Counted from the stretch's first letter, positions 27,690 to 38,093 are shown. The stretch is DNA of 64,000 bases from Oceanospirillum beijerinckii DSM 7166 (GCF_000422425.1 NZ_AULT01000037.1:1-64000), one strand, 5' to 3'. Made by a program: numbers and translations. The notes: generated from the letters alone by a model not told the origin.

Positions 27690-28053
27690 TTAAGCATCAG
27701 CTCTTGGCGATACCAATGCCGGTAGATAGACGATAAAAAGCAGCACTACAGCAACGGGAACCACCGCCTTTTCAATAAAGCCGATGCGCTTGCCTTTATA
27801 GTCTGGCGTGGCTCTTTCGGTAAAAAAGGGAATCACCTTACCACCGATAATCAGCATCACCAGGATAACCAGATTCAGTGCACCATAGATGCCCAGATGG
27901 GCCATACCCGGTGTAAAAGCACCGCGCAGCTGCATAATCCAAAGCAGCATCAGGACAACGGCAAATAAGCTGCCTAATAGAAAAAAACGGCCTAAAGCCG
28001 ATGGAGAATAACGCTTGGTAGGAAAAACGAAACTGTGAAAAATAAGTGGACAT
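27690..28053 (-). pseudogene. NnrS-family membrane protein, decayed
   Basis: From an ATG at 28053 the frame reads QFRFSYQALFSIGFRPFF. A single-base shift in a T7 run then continues LLGSLFAVVLMLLWIMQLRG. GAFTPGMAHLGIYGALNLVI and LIIGGKVIPFFTERATPDYK follow. NnrS proteins are haem/copper membrane proteins of about 400 residues linked to nitric oxide stress. Here the central 150 or more residues and the C-terminal part are missing and the beginning is frameshifted, so this is a pseudogene. The 3' part keeps about 86 intact codons with two transmembrane helices, perhaps still translated. Confidence 0.8.
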
Positions 28054-28318
28054 AGCGCCTCCTTGTAGAGCGCAAACCTAAACCCCAGAGTTTCAAATCC
28101 TTATCGGCGTGTAACCGTATTGTATGCTGACTACCGGACTGACAAGGGAACAACTTGGCTTGATACACTGCGGTTTAGTTGCTTAGCGACGCTATTGTAC
28201 CGAACTTATTCAGCTTGCACCCTTGATAAGCATCAAAATATGAATTTTATTTTCACATTTAAACAACATATTGTTTTTATTGATAATTTATCAATGATGA
28301 CTGATAAAGATACAGCAA

Positions 28319-28591
28319 TCAACGTACGGAAAAATCTTCTACTGACAAGCAATCCGCCTGTTCAACAATGACCGCATCAACACGGGACAGCGGCGAGCCT
28401 TTCCACAACCATTCCATCAGGCTGTCCACCTGACCACTTTCACCCTGTGCATGAACCTGAACAGAGCCATCCTCCATATTCATCGCCCACCCCAGCAAGC
28501 CCAGTTTCTGCGCTTGCTGCTGGGTATTTTTTCGAAACCAAACCCCTTGAACCCGACCACTTACCCGAGCGGATTTCGCTACCACATTCAT
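28319..28591 (-). CDS. Acylphosphatase
   Basis: A 90-residue enzyme that hydrolyses carboxyl-phosphate bonds, e.g. of acetyl or carbamoyl phosphate. The signature GRVQGVWFR carries catalytic Arg20, and GLLGWAMN holds the catalytic Asn38. Length and the NMEDGSVQVHAQGE strand fit the alpha/beta sandwich family. GGGGAAG precedes the ATG. It lies just upstream, on the same strand, of the decayed nnrS and downstream of yihY, about 80 bp away, so it may be cotranscribed with yihY. Confidence 0.95.
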   Translation of the reverse strand: MNVVAKSARVSGRVQGVWFRKNTQQQAQKLGLLGWAMNMEDGSVQVHAQGESGQVDSLMEWLWKGSPLSRVDAVIVEQADCLSVEDFSVR

Positions 28592-28673
28592 AACTACAAC
28601 TTCCCCGGATTATTATTCAATCACTGATGGTATTGAATCAGAAATAACTTAATATTTTCCATGACATTCATAG

Positions 28674-29942
28674 TCACGTTTTATCAACCAACTCATCCTG
28701 CTCAAACAAGCAGCTGGCTGGCTGCTGAAATATCTCCCGCCCGATCTGTTCGTACTGCTGTAGCGCTTCAACTGCCGCAGGCCAGAGCACTCCAGAATCA
28801 TGAGAATCACTTGCGCCAGAATGCTCAACCGAAGGAATCTGCCATGGCAGGATAGCAAAGAGCTGCCACTGCGACAGACCGGACAAATCTCTCGCTAAAT
28901 GCCAGCCTTTTTTCTCACTACGGATAATCAGGCCACAAACCTGTAATGTATTTAACACCGATTTCTGTTGCGAAAAGCTTAATGGCGACAGGATCACTTT
29001 AATATCATCATCAGACACGACCTTTGCCCTGCGCCAGCCTTGATACAAGGTGTTTAACAGATTAAGGGCCACTGTAAACTCTAACTTATTATTACGACTC
29101 CAATGGCGCTGATACCGGCCCAGGGCCATCACCAGAGTTGCCCCGAGTAACACCAGGTTCCAGCTGATAAAAATCCAAAAAAGAAATAATGGCACCGCGG
29201 CAAAGGCACCATAAACGACCTCGTAAGAGGGAGAGTGACTGATAAATTGTGAGAAAATCAACTTAGCCATCTCAAAACAGAACGCAGTAAAAAAACCTCC
29301 AACCAAGGCATGCTGCCACCTTACTTTACAGTTAGGTACAAACAAATACAGCATCATAAAAGCCAGCGACGATGTGCCTATCGGCAGGCTCTGCAATACC
29401 AATGTATGAATACCCAAAGTATCCGTCGCACTGAGAAACAGTTTATGGGACAGCACATAAGAGCTGAAACCAAAACCGGCACCGATCAAAATAGGTCCGA
29501 GAGTCAGTACCGCCCAGTACAGAAGAAAGCTATTTACCCCCTTTCGGGCACCTTCGACAGACCAGATCTGGTTGAAGGCTTTTTCAATGGCAGACATCAT
29601 CAACACAGAGGTCACCATCAGGAACAGCCCCCCCACGGCGGTTAATCGCCGGGCCTGCTGGGCAAAATCCTTAAGATAGCCCTGCATCACCTGACCGCTT
29701 TCCGGCAGAAAGTTACTAAATACTGATTCCTGAAAAGCCTGTCCCGCCTCCTGCACACTGGGCAGTGCCGACAAAATACCATAGGTAACCGTCATTAATG
29801 GCACTATGGCAAAGAGGGTGGTATAGGTCAGTGAGGCTGCTGTTTTCTGGCTGTCATTCTTAATAAATCTTTTGATGACAAAAACAATCAGACCAGGACA
29901 ATAGTTTTTTACTTGTGCAATGCCGTTTCCAATTGGCACCAT
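28674..29942 (-). CDS. YihY/UPF0761 family inner-membrane protein
   Basis: A 422-residue polytopic membrane protein, once misnamed ribonuclease BN. The conserved start region NDSQKTAASLTYTTLFAIVPLMTVTYG is present, followed by about six transmembrane helices. VPNCKVRWQHALVGGFFTA and the WIFISWNLVLLGATLV block are typical. The C-terminal 130 residues form a soluble winged-helix-like tail common to the longer subfamily. GGAG lies 8 bases before the ATG at 29942; a GTG two codons upstream is the alternative start. Function is undetermined; related proteins are implicated in envelope integrity. It is divergent from the arsC-wrbA operon. Confidence 0.9.
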   Translation of the reverse strand: MVPIGNGIAQVKNYCPGLIVFVIKRFIKNDSQKTAASLTYTTLFAIVPLMTVTYGILSALPSVQEAGQAFQESVFSNFLPESGQVMQGYLKDFAQQARRLTAVGGLFLMVTSVLMMSAIEKAFNQIWSVEGARKGVNSFLLYWAVLTLGPILIGAGFGFSSYVLSHKLFLSATDTLGIHTLVLQSLPIGTSSLAFMMLYLFVPNCKVRWQHALVGGFFTAFCFEMAKLIFSQFISHSPSYEVVYGAFAAVPLFLFWIFISWNLVLLGATLVMALGRYQRHWSRNNKLEFTVALNLLNTLYQGWRRAKVVSDDDIKVILSPLSFSQQKSVLNTLQVCGLIIRSEKKGWHLARDLSGLSQWQLFAILPWQIPSVEHSGASDSHDSGVLWPAAVEALQQYEQIGREIFQQPASCLFEQDELVDKT

Positions 29943-30024
29943 ATACACATCTCCTGTTTTCCTATAGCGCTCAGATGGTTAGAATAGCACTTATTATACG
30001 TTGATCTGAATCAAAGGATAACCG

Positions 30025-30982
<958 letters not shown>

Positions 30983-30983
<1 letters not shown>

Positions 30984-31441
30984 TGAAAAAAATGACACAA
31001 CGGCTTGAAGCCGGAAAAGATATCAATCTACTGGCAGAAAAAAGCCGCCGCTGGGTTCTGTTTAGCTTTATCGCTACCCTACTGTTGATGGCAGCCAACC
31101 CGCTGCTGTTTCCTACAGAGGGTGCTCGTCTTTGGGTGATTATGTCGGTACAGATTATGCCGCTGATGCTGTTTGTACCTGGCATCTGGACCCGTCGCCC
31201 ACGCTCTCACGCCTGGCTGTGTTTCGTTAGCCTGCTTTATTTTATGCGCGGTACGACAGAAGCCTTTATCCCGGGGCGCGAAGCCTTCGGTATCGCTCTG
31301 GGTATATTAGCACTGGTACTGTTTAGTTCATGTATGATGTTCTCACGCTGGGAAAGTATGAGAGTTAAAGCGGAGCAGGAAAAACTAAATCCTCAGCCTG
31401 TCGCGCCTAAAGCCCCAGAAGGGGAAGAAAAGGAAGCCTAA
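30983..31441 (+). CDS. DUF2069 membrane protein
   Basis: A 152-residue inner-membrane protein with four hydrophobic segments (VLFSFIATLLLMAANPLLF, WVIMSVQIMPLMLFVPGIW, LCFVSLLYFMRG, IALGILALVLFSSCMMFS) and a charged Pro-rich tail. The family is conserved beside wrbA in Gammaproteobacteria and has no known function. It overlaps wrbA by one base (TAATG), and the Sel1 gene by one base in the same way, showing strict cotranscription and coupling. Confidence 0.88.
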
Positions 31442-32610
31442 TGCCAAAAAAAACCGCCGGTCTGTTTATTCTGTTATTGAGCTTGGTTGGCCTGTCAGGT
31501 TGCAACCTGATCTCACGTCCGGTCTCGCCCGATGTTTCTCTATTCGAGCAGATAAAAGCGGCTGCAGAAAAAGGGGATGTACAGGCTCAATACAATCTGG
31601 CTCTGGCTTACGATGAAGGCCGAGGTACTTTGTCTGACCATCAGCAAGCCGCTATCTGGTATCAGAAAGCAGCAGAACAAGGCCATAGCGTAGCCATCTA
31701 TCATCTGGGTCAGATGTATGACTATGGTGAGGGTGTCGAGCTGAATAGCCAACTAGCGGAAGACTGGTATGTTAAAGCGATAAAGCCCGGAGATGTCGTT
31801 GCCAGCTATTATTCCGGTTATATCTATCAGGATCGCCAGAGCGCCAAAAAAAGTAGTCAGGGCTATCCACAGAATATCTTCTGGTACTTAGACGAAGCCA
31901 ATAGTGGTAATACTACGGCCCAATATAACCTGGGCCTGGCCTACTATTTTGGCGTGGGTATCAACCAGGATAAAAGCCGGGCGGCTTACTGGTATCAGAA
32001 GTCCGCAGAGCAGGGGAACCCCTTTGCGCAATACAACCTAGGCCTGATCTATGCCAGTGGCGAAGGCGTAGAGCAAAGCGAAGCTCAAGCCCTGCACTGG
32101 TACACCCTATCAGCTCAGCAAGGCTATGTACTGGCACAATATAACCTGGCAACGGTTTACGATAACGGCCAAGGAGTCGAACAAGACCATAGCAAGGCTG
32201 TATTCTGGTATAAGAAAGCAGCTCGCCAGGGTGATGTGATGGCTCAGTTTAATCTAGCTGTTGCCAATTACCTGGGCGAAGGCACAGAACAGAACTACGA
32301 GCAGGCCGCTTATTGGTATCATCAGGCTGCCGAACAGGGCTACCCGCTGGCCCAATATAATCTAGGTGTACTTTATAGTCAGGGTAGAGGTGTGCATCAG
32401 GATCATGGCTTAGCCACCTACTGGTACCAACAGGCAGCGGAAGGCGGCTTAGATAAAGCCCAGCTGGCACTCGCCATTGCCTATTATCAGGGCAAGGGCG
32501 TGAAAAAGAATAACAAGCAAACCCTATACTGGTTAGAAAAAGCGGCTCAACAGGGCAATGAACAAGCGATTCAACTGCTGAATCAGCAAAATTCATCAGG
32601 TAAAAAATAA
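31441..32610 (+). CDS. Sel1-repeat lipoprotein
   Basis: A 389-residue exported lipoprotein. The leader ends LSLVGLSGC, a good lipobox with Cys21, and Asn at +2 does not forbid outer-membrane sorting. From about residue 38 there are nine Sel1/TPR-like units of 36 residues. Each has AQYNLGxxYxxGxG..Q....A..WYxKAAEQG, e.g. AQYNLALAYDEGRG and AQYNLGLIYASGEG. Such solenoids scaffold protein-protein contacts in the envelope. It is last in the arsC-wrbA-DUF2069 operon with a one-base overlap. Repeat regularity suggests recombination-driven expansion. The partner is unknown. Confidence 0.9.
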   Translation: MPKKTAGLFILLLSLVGLSGCNLISRPVSPDVSLFEQIKAAAEKGDVQAQYNLALAYDEGRGTLSDHQQAAIWYQKAAEQGHSVAIYHLGQMYDYGEGVELNSQLAEDWYVKAIKPGDVVASYYSGYIYQDRQSAKKSSQGYPQNIFWYLDEANSGNTTAQYNLGLAYYFGVGINQDKSRAAYWYQKSAEQGNPFAQYNLGLIYASGEGVEQSEAQALHWYTLSAQQGYVLAQYNLATVYDNGQGVEQDHSKAVFWYKKAARQGDVMAQFNLAVANYLGEGTEQNYEQAAYWYHQAAEQGYPLAQYNLGVLYSQGRGVHQDHGLATYWYQQAAEGGLDKAQLALAIAYYQGKGVKKNNKQTLYWLEKAAQQGNEQAIQLLNQQNSSGKK

Positions 32611-32695
32611 CCCTGAACAGCAATAACTCAATCTGCCATGAAAGAACAGAAGAGGAGTACAGGAAATATCCTAAGATACCCTTCTGTTCTGATAC

Positions 32696-32717
32696 CTACC
32701 GCTCTGGATAGCGGTAG
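32696..32717 (+). promoter_or_regulatory. Hairpin covering the ferredoxin ribosome site
   Basis: CTACCGCT and AGCGGTAG form a perfect 8-bp stem with a 6-base loop, ending 2 bases before the ATG of the ferredoxin. It would hide the translation start unless opened, suggesting translational control or coupling. Confidence 0.45.
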
Positions 32718-32719
32718 AT

Positions 32720-32959
32720 ATGCCAGCCTCCACAGAGATTCAGGTCAGCAAAGATCAATCCTTATTGGATGCCATGCTGGATGTGGGAATCGAACATCCA
32801 CACAGCTGCAAAACAGGGGCCTGTCGTAGCTGTGCGATCAAGGTTGTTGAGGGTGACGTGGATCATAAAGACCAGTGTTTATCGCCGTCAGAGCGAAAGA
32901 CTCAGCTTTGCCCCTGCGTATCCCGCAGTCATAGCGATCTGCTGCTCTTAGACCTTTAG
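32720..32959 (+). CDS. Plant-type 2Fe-2S ferredoxin
   Basis: A 79-residue stand-alone ferredoxin. Ligands fit C-x4-C-x2-C (Cys30, Cys35, Cys38 in SCKTGACRSCAI) with the fourth at Cys66 in LCPCVSRS. GDVDHKDQCLSPSERK matches the loop of ferredoxin modules fused to oxygenase reductases (vdH.d..Ls..er). It is therefore most like the C-terminal electron-transfer domain of a ring-hydroxylating or phthalate-type reductase, here encoded alone. No canonical AGGAG is visible; the start lies behind a hairpin. Partner oxygenase and reductase are not adjacent. Confidence 0.8.
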   Translation: MPASTEIQVSKDQSLLDAMLDVGIEHPHSCKTGACRSCAIKVVEGDVDHKDQCLSPSERKTQLCPCVSRSHSDLLLLDL

Positions 32960-33022
32960 AAACGGGATCGTTGAACAGAATGATTTCTCTTTAACACAGA
33001 GAGTCTTGAAACCAGACGTGCT

Positions 33023-33499
33023 TTAAGCCGGATCAGTGACCCCAACTAACTCAGTGACTGTTTTGATGACTTTCTCAGGTGGCACAACGCCATGCTTGCT
33101 GACGACAGCACCGCGAGAGGTGCCTTGTGCCACCACACGCTCACCGACTATAAAGGTATGGGTCATACTAAAAAACTTCTCATCCCAATCAACAATTTCC
33201 ATTTTTACTTCATACTTCTGGAAAGGTTTAAGTGGCTTTTTGTAGGTCATGGTGTGTTCGGCAATTACCGGCTGCCACTTCTTTTTCACCATGGTTTTGG
33301 CCAACCCGGTACGAATAAACATATCCACTCGGGACAGATCACAAATGGTCAGGTAACGACCATTATTCATATGGATATTCAGATCCAGATCATTAGGTAA
33401 TACCCGCATGGTCAGGCTATTGTTGGGTCGAATAATCGGTAATCTGGGCTTAAAAAATGATGCGATCAACAGATACAACATCCTGAAAATTAAACTCAT
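33023..33499 (-). CDS. Hotdog-fold acyl-CoA thioesterase family protein
   Basis: A 158-residue protein of the 4-hydroxybenzoyl-CoA thioesterase-like group. VLPNDLDLNIHMNNGRYLTICDLSRVDMF carries the DxNxHMNNxxY pattern of this subfamily (acidic and His/Asn active-site residues). EHTMTYKKPLKPFQKYEVK and VAQGTSRGAVV complete the hotdog. The N-terminal 20 residues are hydrophobic (SLIFRMLYLLIASFF), so it may be membrane-attached. It would release CoA from an acyl-CoA in the cytosol. A 7-bp tandem repeat lies immediately upstream of its start. Confidence 0.85.
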   Translation of the reverse strand: MSLIFRMLYLLIASFFKPRLPIIRPNNSLTMRVLPNDLDLNIHMNNGRYLTICDLSRVDMFIRTGLAKTMVKKKWQPVIAEHTMTYKKPLKPFQKYEVKMEIVDWDEKFFSMTHTFIVGERVVAQGTSRGAVVSKHGVVPPEKVIKTVTELVGVTDPA

Positions 33500-33518
33500 A
33501 GCGCAACTCTATTTTCTC

Positions 33519-33553
33519 GTGGTTTGTGGTTTGTGGTTTGTGGTTTGTGGTTT
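33519..33553. repeat. Microsatellite, five perfect 7-bp units (GTGGTTT)
   Basis: Five head-to-tail GTGGTTT units begin 20 bp upstream of the thioesterase start (AAACCAC units on the coding strand). Copy-number slippage here would change promoter or leader spacing, so phase-variable expression is possible. Confidence 0.85.
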
Positions 33554-33734
33554 GCAATCTTTCTTTTTCAGGCCAAATATTTTCAAAGACAGCTATAAAG
33601 AACAGACTTGCTACAGCTTGGCAGCCCCATCTGTGCTAAAAGCACCCTGCCAGCGCTAGCTCAATCTAATCGGCTGGAAGCAGGCAGGCAAGATATTGAA
33701 TTAATTGAACAACCAGATATGAATAAAACGCTGA

Positions 33735-33826
33735 GCACGCTGAAGAGATTCGGTGATATCTTTTACCAACTCCGTTTTTTGCTCACGGGTGGCGCCTTTG
33801 GTAATTTACACATTAACGTATGGCAT
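33735..33826 (-). pseudogene. 4-oxalocrotonate tautomerase family remnant
   Basis: An ATG at 33826 with AGGA upstream reads MPYVNV, a TAA stop, then ITKGATREQKTELVKDITES and LQR before similarity fades. Pro2 and the (I/V)xxGxTxEQKxxLVxxIT block are diagnostic of small tautomerases (about 60-70 residues). The early stop and lost 3' half make it non-functional. Tautomerases serve aromatic meta-cleavage routes, so this may be a trace of lost catabolic genes. Confidence 0.72.
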
Positions 33827-33890
33827 ATAACATCCTAAATTTATTAGCTTTTATCTCAGTTTGTAGAAAGCAAAAATGAAAGACAGTGAT

Positions 33891-34290
33891 TTAATTAATC
33901 TGCGCTTGATAATCTCCCAACACTTGTTTTAAACAAGGTAGCAAAGTATCAAAACGAGCAGGCAATTCTCTATGCCCCTTAGTCACTAAATACAGGGGGT
34001 CCTGCACCACTTTTTGCACTTGAAAGCTCTCTAATTGATCCTTAAAAGCAAAGCTTGCCACAGCACTTTGCGGCAAAACAGTAAAGCCTAGCCCCTTAGA
34101 TACGGAAAGTAGAATTTGGCTCAGCTGATTAACGTATCCTGAGATTGGAAATCTCATCGACAGATACGTTTCAAACATAGATTCACCACTTTGAGCCATA
34201 TAAAGCGCCAGGTAATGCTTAGCATCGGGGTGAGCAATAAGCCCTAGCTTTTTAAGCCTGGCGAGAGCGGTGTCTGGAGGATTCAGTAAC
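33891..34290 (-). pseudogene. LysR-type regulator, C-terminal fragment
   Basis: The frame reads PPDTALARLKKLGLIAHPDAKHYLALYMAQ, then LSQILLSVSKGLGFTVLPQSAV and LYLVTKGHRELPARFDTLL, ending with a normal stop. This is the second half of a LysR effector domain (GLGxxxLPxxAV is typical). A stop and the lysE 3' end cut it off before any helix-turn-helix, so the regulator is truncated. An internal ATG would allow a 102-residue product, but no DNA-binding role is possible. Confidence 0.75.
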
Positions 34291-34303
34291 TAAAGTCTTA
34301 CCC

Positions 34304-34978
34304 CTAAGGCAAAAACTCTGCTATCAGTGAGGCTAACTGATAAAGCGCCACACTCAATAGCACTCCACCTGCGATCCGACTAATCCACAATAACGTTTGC
34401 GCGCCCAGTTTATGCCGAATACAGGACACTCCGGCAGCCAGCATTAACCACCAGCAGGCAGAGCCGATAAAAACACCTAACACCATTACAGCTGCAGCGC
34501 TATGGCTTTGCCCTGTCAGCTCTGCTGAGCCACTAATAGCCGCAAATACCGCAACAAACGATAAAATAGTGACAGGACTGGACAGAGTTAACGCAAACAT
34601 AGAAGCAAAGGCTTTTATACCATCGCCACCCTTGATGGAATCAGCCCCGTCACTGGCAATAATCGAACCCAATTCATCACCTGCCGGTTGACTCAAGATC
34701 ATCTTAAAACCTAACCAGGCCAGAAAACTGGCTCCAAACAGGGTTAATGGCGTGGTGGCTTCAATAAACAACTGCGTCACTGCGGTTAAGCCAAAGGCGC
34801 CTATCGCACCATAAACCGCATCAGCACTGGCCGCCCCTAATCCGCTGATAAAACCCAAACGGGGTCCAGATACCAGAGTACGCTGAATGCATAATAAGCC
34901 GATAGGGCCAACCGGAGCTGCAATGGACAACCCTACCAAGGCCGCCTTCAAGAAAAGAAAAAGCTCTATACTGAACAT
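34304..34978 (-). CDS. LysE/RhtB family amino-acid exporter
   Basis: A 224-residue inner-membrane translocator with six predicted helices. The family start ALVGLSIAAPVGPIGLLCIQRTLVSGPRLGFISGLGAA carries the conserved APVGP and G-rich motif. FGASFLAWLGFKMI and SSPVTILSFVAVFA follow. It exports amino acids such as lysine, threonine or homoserine; the substrate is not readable. The ATG at 34978 is preferred, closely behind AAAGGTAAAGGG, over one seven codons upstream. It is divergent from an Lrp-type regulator 188 bp away, the classic regulator/exporter pair. Confidence 0.92.
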   Translation of the reverse strand: MFSIELFLFLKAALVGLSIAAPVGPIGLLCIQRTLVSGPRLGFISGLGAASADAVYGAIGAFGLTAVTQLFIEATTPLTLFGASFLAWLGFKMILSQPAGDELGSIIASDGADSIKGGDGIKAFASMFALTLSSPVTILSFVAVFAAISGSAELTGQSHSAAAVMVLGVFIGSACWWLMLAAGVSCIRHKLGAQTLLWISRIAGGVLLSVALYQLASLIAEFLP

Positions 34979-35166
34979 GATCCCTTTACCTTTATTCAAT
35001 GTTGATCCGTTTTCAGCACCACTAGCGGCCTAAAAACCACATAATACAGATGTAAAAAAGAGAGCAATAGTGTGGCAAAGTGGATGAAAACGCTGAATGG
35101 ATAAGTTACGGAATAAAACCTAAGATACCTTTATCTTTTAAGCTATTTCGCTTTTGGGTTTATTTT

Positions 35167-35616
35167 ATGAAAGTCGATCGTCTTTCCTGGAAAATTTTGA
35201 CTGCGGTTCAACAAGATGGTCGCATGTCACTGAAGTCATTAGCAGCTGAGGTAGGTCTATCTCTGCCAGCCGTATCGGAACGCCTGAAACGACTTGAAGA
35301 AGCCGGGATTATCTCAGGCTATCGTGCCATCGTTGATGCGAACGCTTTGGGTTACGGCATTATGGCCATTATCGGTATGACTACATTAAAACCTGATAAA
35401 AAGCAGCTGATTGATAATCTGGAGAGAATGCCAGAGGTACTGGAGTGCCTGCACGTGACCGGGCAAGACTCTTATCTTATTCGGGTTCTAACCCGGGATA
35501 TTCAGCATTTGGAAGAGTTTGTCGGCTCAATCAACCAGTTTGGCGAGACCCGTACTTCAATTGTGATGTCACACCCAATCCAGATGAGAGCCATTGAATC
35601 TCTCAATAAGGGATAA
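35167..35616 (+). CDS. Lrp/AsnC family transcriptional regulator
   Basis: A 149-residue regulator. The N-terminal helix-turn-helix is DRLSWKILTAVQQDGRMSLKSLAAEVGLSLPAVSERLKRLEEAG. The RAM effector domain follows (YGIMAIIGMTTL, VLECLHVTGQDSYLIRVLTRDI). The start at 35167 begins MKVDRLSWKIL as in the family; a 29-residue upstream extension is possible but unlike relatives. It is divergent from lysE, so it most likely senses the exported amino acid and activates the exporter. The 188-bp gap should contain its operator, but I cannot pick a secure site. Confidence 0.92.
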   Translation: MKVDRLSWKILTAVQQDGRMSLKSLAAEVGLSLPAVSERLKRLEEAGIISGYRAIVDANALGYGIMAIIGMTTLKPDKKQLIDNLERMPEVLECLHVTGQDSYLIRVLTRDIQHLEEFVGSINQFGETRTSIVMSHPIQMRAIESLNKG

Positions 35617-36186
35617 AAAAGTACGTCCTTCCAACCAAGTGTTAACAATGAACAAACTGCAACAGAAGGGCTGACTGCTGATGAGCTGCTGAGTATCGTA
35701 AGTGATCGATATAACTTAACTCATACCCCTTAAGGGCTATAGCGATGACATTATACAACTGATAATTTAATCAACCACAGCCACCTTAATAACGGCTCCC
35801 GGAAAACAATACGCGCAACAGCGCACTTCTCACACGGCAACCTGATCTGTCCTCATAGTAACAGCGACTAAAGTTCTACTATGAACTAAGTAAACATTGG
35901 CAGAAATAGATTTTCCCATCAGACAAAGGTCTTACAGTTAGTCCTCTGGTCAATAACCATAAAAGCCTCTTATCCCAAGGCAGTATTTTGCTGTTATTGA
36001 TGCCAGTGCGATATGCAGATCCCGGATATTTAACACCTAACCTGGTTAAAAGCTCAGATATGGTGATAAATGCCAGGCATGGAAACCCTGTTTTTTCAGT
36101 CATCCCCGATAAACAGTGTGAAAGTGCCTGTTATGGATTCCGGGTCTTTGCGGGCAATACATAATTAAAAAAACCCGGAGCTAAAC
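35617..36186. other. 570-bp intergenic region without recognisable genes
   Basis: AT-rich DNA between the Lrp gene and the second chemoreceptor. Short frames here have no ribosome sites and no family resemblance. A chemoreceptor promoter is expected near the right end, but no clear sigma-28 box was found. Confidence 0.5.
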
Positions 36187-38064
36187 ATGACCTTCCACCT
36201 TTCTCTCAAGCACAAGCTAATCCTGATAGTGCTGGTATGCATTATCGGCTTTGGCCTGATGGGGCTGTACAGCATCAGCCAACTGAATAACATGAGCCAG
36301 GCATCCACTCAGCAGGGACATATCAATAATGCTGCCAATACCGTAAACCAGCTACAGATCAAACTGCTCAGCCTGGAAAAGCTGCGTGAAAACAACAGCA
36401 GCCAATCACAAGCCCAGGCAGCACTCAGTAATTTACAGAGCCAACAGCTGCAAACGCTCGTACGGGTCACCCAACAGCAGCAGAACTCAACAGCAAAACA
36501 GCTGCTACAGCAGATTCAAAAGCCCCTGCCCGCTTACCTGGAACAACTCTCACAAGCTCTGGATTTATCCAATCAATTGGGCTCCGACAATAGCGGTGCG
36601 CTGCAACAACTGAACGCCAGCGCAGCTCACTTAACTGAAAAGCTGGCAATTATGAATGGTTTTGCCAGCCGTTTTAAAGAGATTCAAACCGCTGAAAAAG
36701 AGTTTCTGATCAACCCGGATCAGGTCCATAACGATAAGCTACTGAGCTTACTAGTACAGTTACGGGAGCGCATGCGTGAACTGAGCTTTGAAGACTTTTT
36801 CACCGATGATCTGGCTCAATACGAACAAAGCTTGCAGCAAGTACTAAGGCTCAAGCTGCAGCAGGCCAACGTAAATCAGACGTTGAATAAACACCGTGAA
36901 CAGTTAGCTCAACTGATCGAGCAAGCTAATCAGATACTGAACCAACAGCTGGCCCAACAAGCTCAAACAGCAGTTGAACAAGCCCAAAGCCGGGCTAAAC
37001 AAGCCATTATCATGGGCAGTATTCTGCTGGCGCTAATCGCCAGCGCCATTGTCGCTTCCGTATCTCTGTCTATTGCCCGTAATATCAAGCAGACCCTGGC
37101 CGTCTTGAATCAGATCGCCCAGGGTAATCTGACACAACGTATGACCCTATCAGGCAACGACAGGGATGAGTTTTACCAGCTGGGTCAGGCCACTAATCAT
37201 ATGGCCGATGGCATCAAACAGCTGGTCCAGCATATTCAGACCAGTGTCTCCAGTCTTAAATCGATGTCAGATCAGATGGGCCAGGTACAGCAGAATATCC
37301 AACACAGTAGCGAACGCATTAGTGATCAAAGCAGCTCCATGGTAACAGCCACGGAACAGATCAGTGTTACGGCGGAGCAAGTTTCCCAGAGCACACAACA
37401 GGTGAGTTCAGCCACAGAAACCGCCTTCCAAACCGCTAAACAGGGCGCATCGGTTATCTCCCAAGCTTTGGAGTCACTGCGAAGTGTTGCCAAAGCCGTA
37501 GCCAGCTCCAGCCAATCCGTTGAACAACTGGGTCAGGCTTCCGGCGAAATTGATAGTGTTATTGAACTCATCGAAGGGGTTGCGGAACAGACCAATCTGT
37601 TAGCACTGAATGCAGCAATCGAAGCGGCACGGGCAGGAGAAGCCGGTCGCGGTTTTGCCGTTGTCGCAGATGAAGTACGGGCCTTAGCGGAGCAAACGGT
37701 CAAAGCTACCGGCAGCATCACCGAAAAGATTGATCTGATTCAGCAGGGTACGCAAAAAGTGATTCAGGTGATGGTTGAGAATCAGGCTCAGGTGGAACAG
37801 GGTCGTGCCTTAGGGGAACAGGCAGAGCAGGCTATTCGCCATATTGAACAGCAGACCTCTGATGCCGCAGAGCAAACCAAAACCATTGAGCTTGCGATTC
37901 AGGAAGTCGCTCTGACCACAGGACAGATGGCACAAAATATGGACGGCATCGCCGGAGAGATCAATAACAACCATAGGTCTAACCGAGAGATTGGCCAACA
38001 TACTCAGGCTATTTATGAAAAAGCACAGGAATTGGAAGGATTGATTAGTCGCTTTAGTGTTTAA
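36187..38064 (+). CDS. Methyl-accepting chemotaxis protein (periplasmic sensor, HAMP, MA)
   Basis: A 625-residue transmembrane chemoreceptor. TM1 is [20 protein letters not shown] (about 10-32). A helical, Gln-rich periplasmic domain of about 240 residues follows, of the four-helix or helical-bimodular type. TM2 is [23 protein letters not shown] (about 275-297). HAMP ([15 protein letters not shown]) leads to the MA tip [38 protein letters not shown]. There is no C-terminal CheR pentapeptide. GGAG lies 6 bases before the ATG. It stands alone, next to the hpa locus; a role in taxis to aromatic acids is only a guess. Confidence 0.93.
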   Translation: MTFHLSLKHKLILIVLVCIIGFGLMGLYSISQLNNMSQASTQQGHINNAANTVNQLQIKLLSLEKLRENNSSQSQAQAALSNLQSQQLQTLVRVTQQQQNSTAKQLLQQIQKPLPAYLEQLSQALDLSNQLGSDNSGALQQLNASAAHLTEKLAIMNGFASRFKEIQTAEKEFLINPDQVHNDKLLSLLVQLRERMRELSFEDFFTDDLAQYEQSLQQVLRLKLQQANVNQTLNKHREQLAQLIEQANQILNQQLAQQAQTAVEQAQSRAKQAIIMGSILLALIASAIVASVSLSIARNIKQTLAVLNQIAQGNLTQRMTLSGNDRDEFYQLGQATNHMADGIKQLVQHIQTSVSSLKSMSDQMGQVQQNIQHSSERISDQSSSMVTATEQISVTAEQVSQSTQQVSSATETAFQTAKQGASVISQALESLRSVAKAVASSSQSVEQLGQASGEIDSVIELIEGVAEQTNLLALNAAIEAARAGEAGRGFAVVADEVRALAEQTVKATGSITEKIDLIQQGTQKVIQVMVENQAQVEQGRALGEQAEQAIRHIEQQTSDAAEQTKTIELAIQEVALTTGQMAQNMDGIAGEINNNHRSNREIGQHTQAIYEKAQELEGLISRFSV

Positions 38065-38093
38065 GCTATCTTCATTCTTGATGATGGGTCAAT

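Noticed and set aside
33608-33733. Plus-strand frame across the tautomerase remnant
   Set aside because: It is the antisense of the 4-OT pseudogene and has no start signal.
35879-36103. 74-codon minus-strand frame before the second chemoreceptor
   Set aside because: No ribosome site and no family resemblance; likely random.
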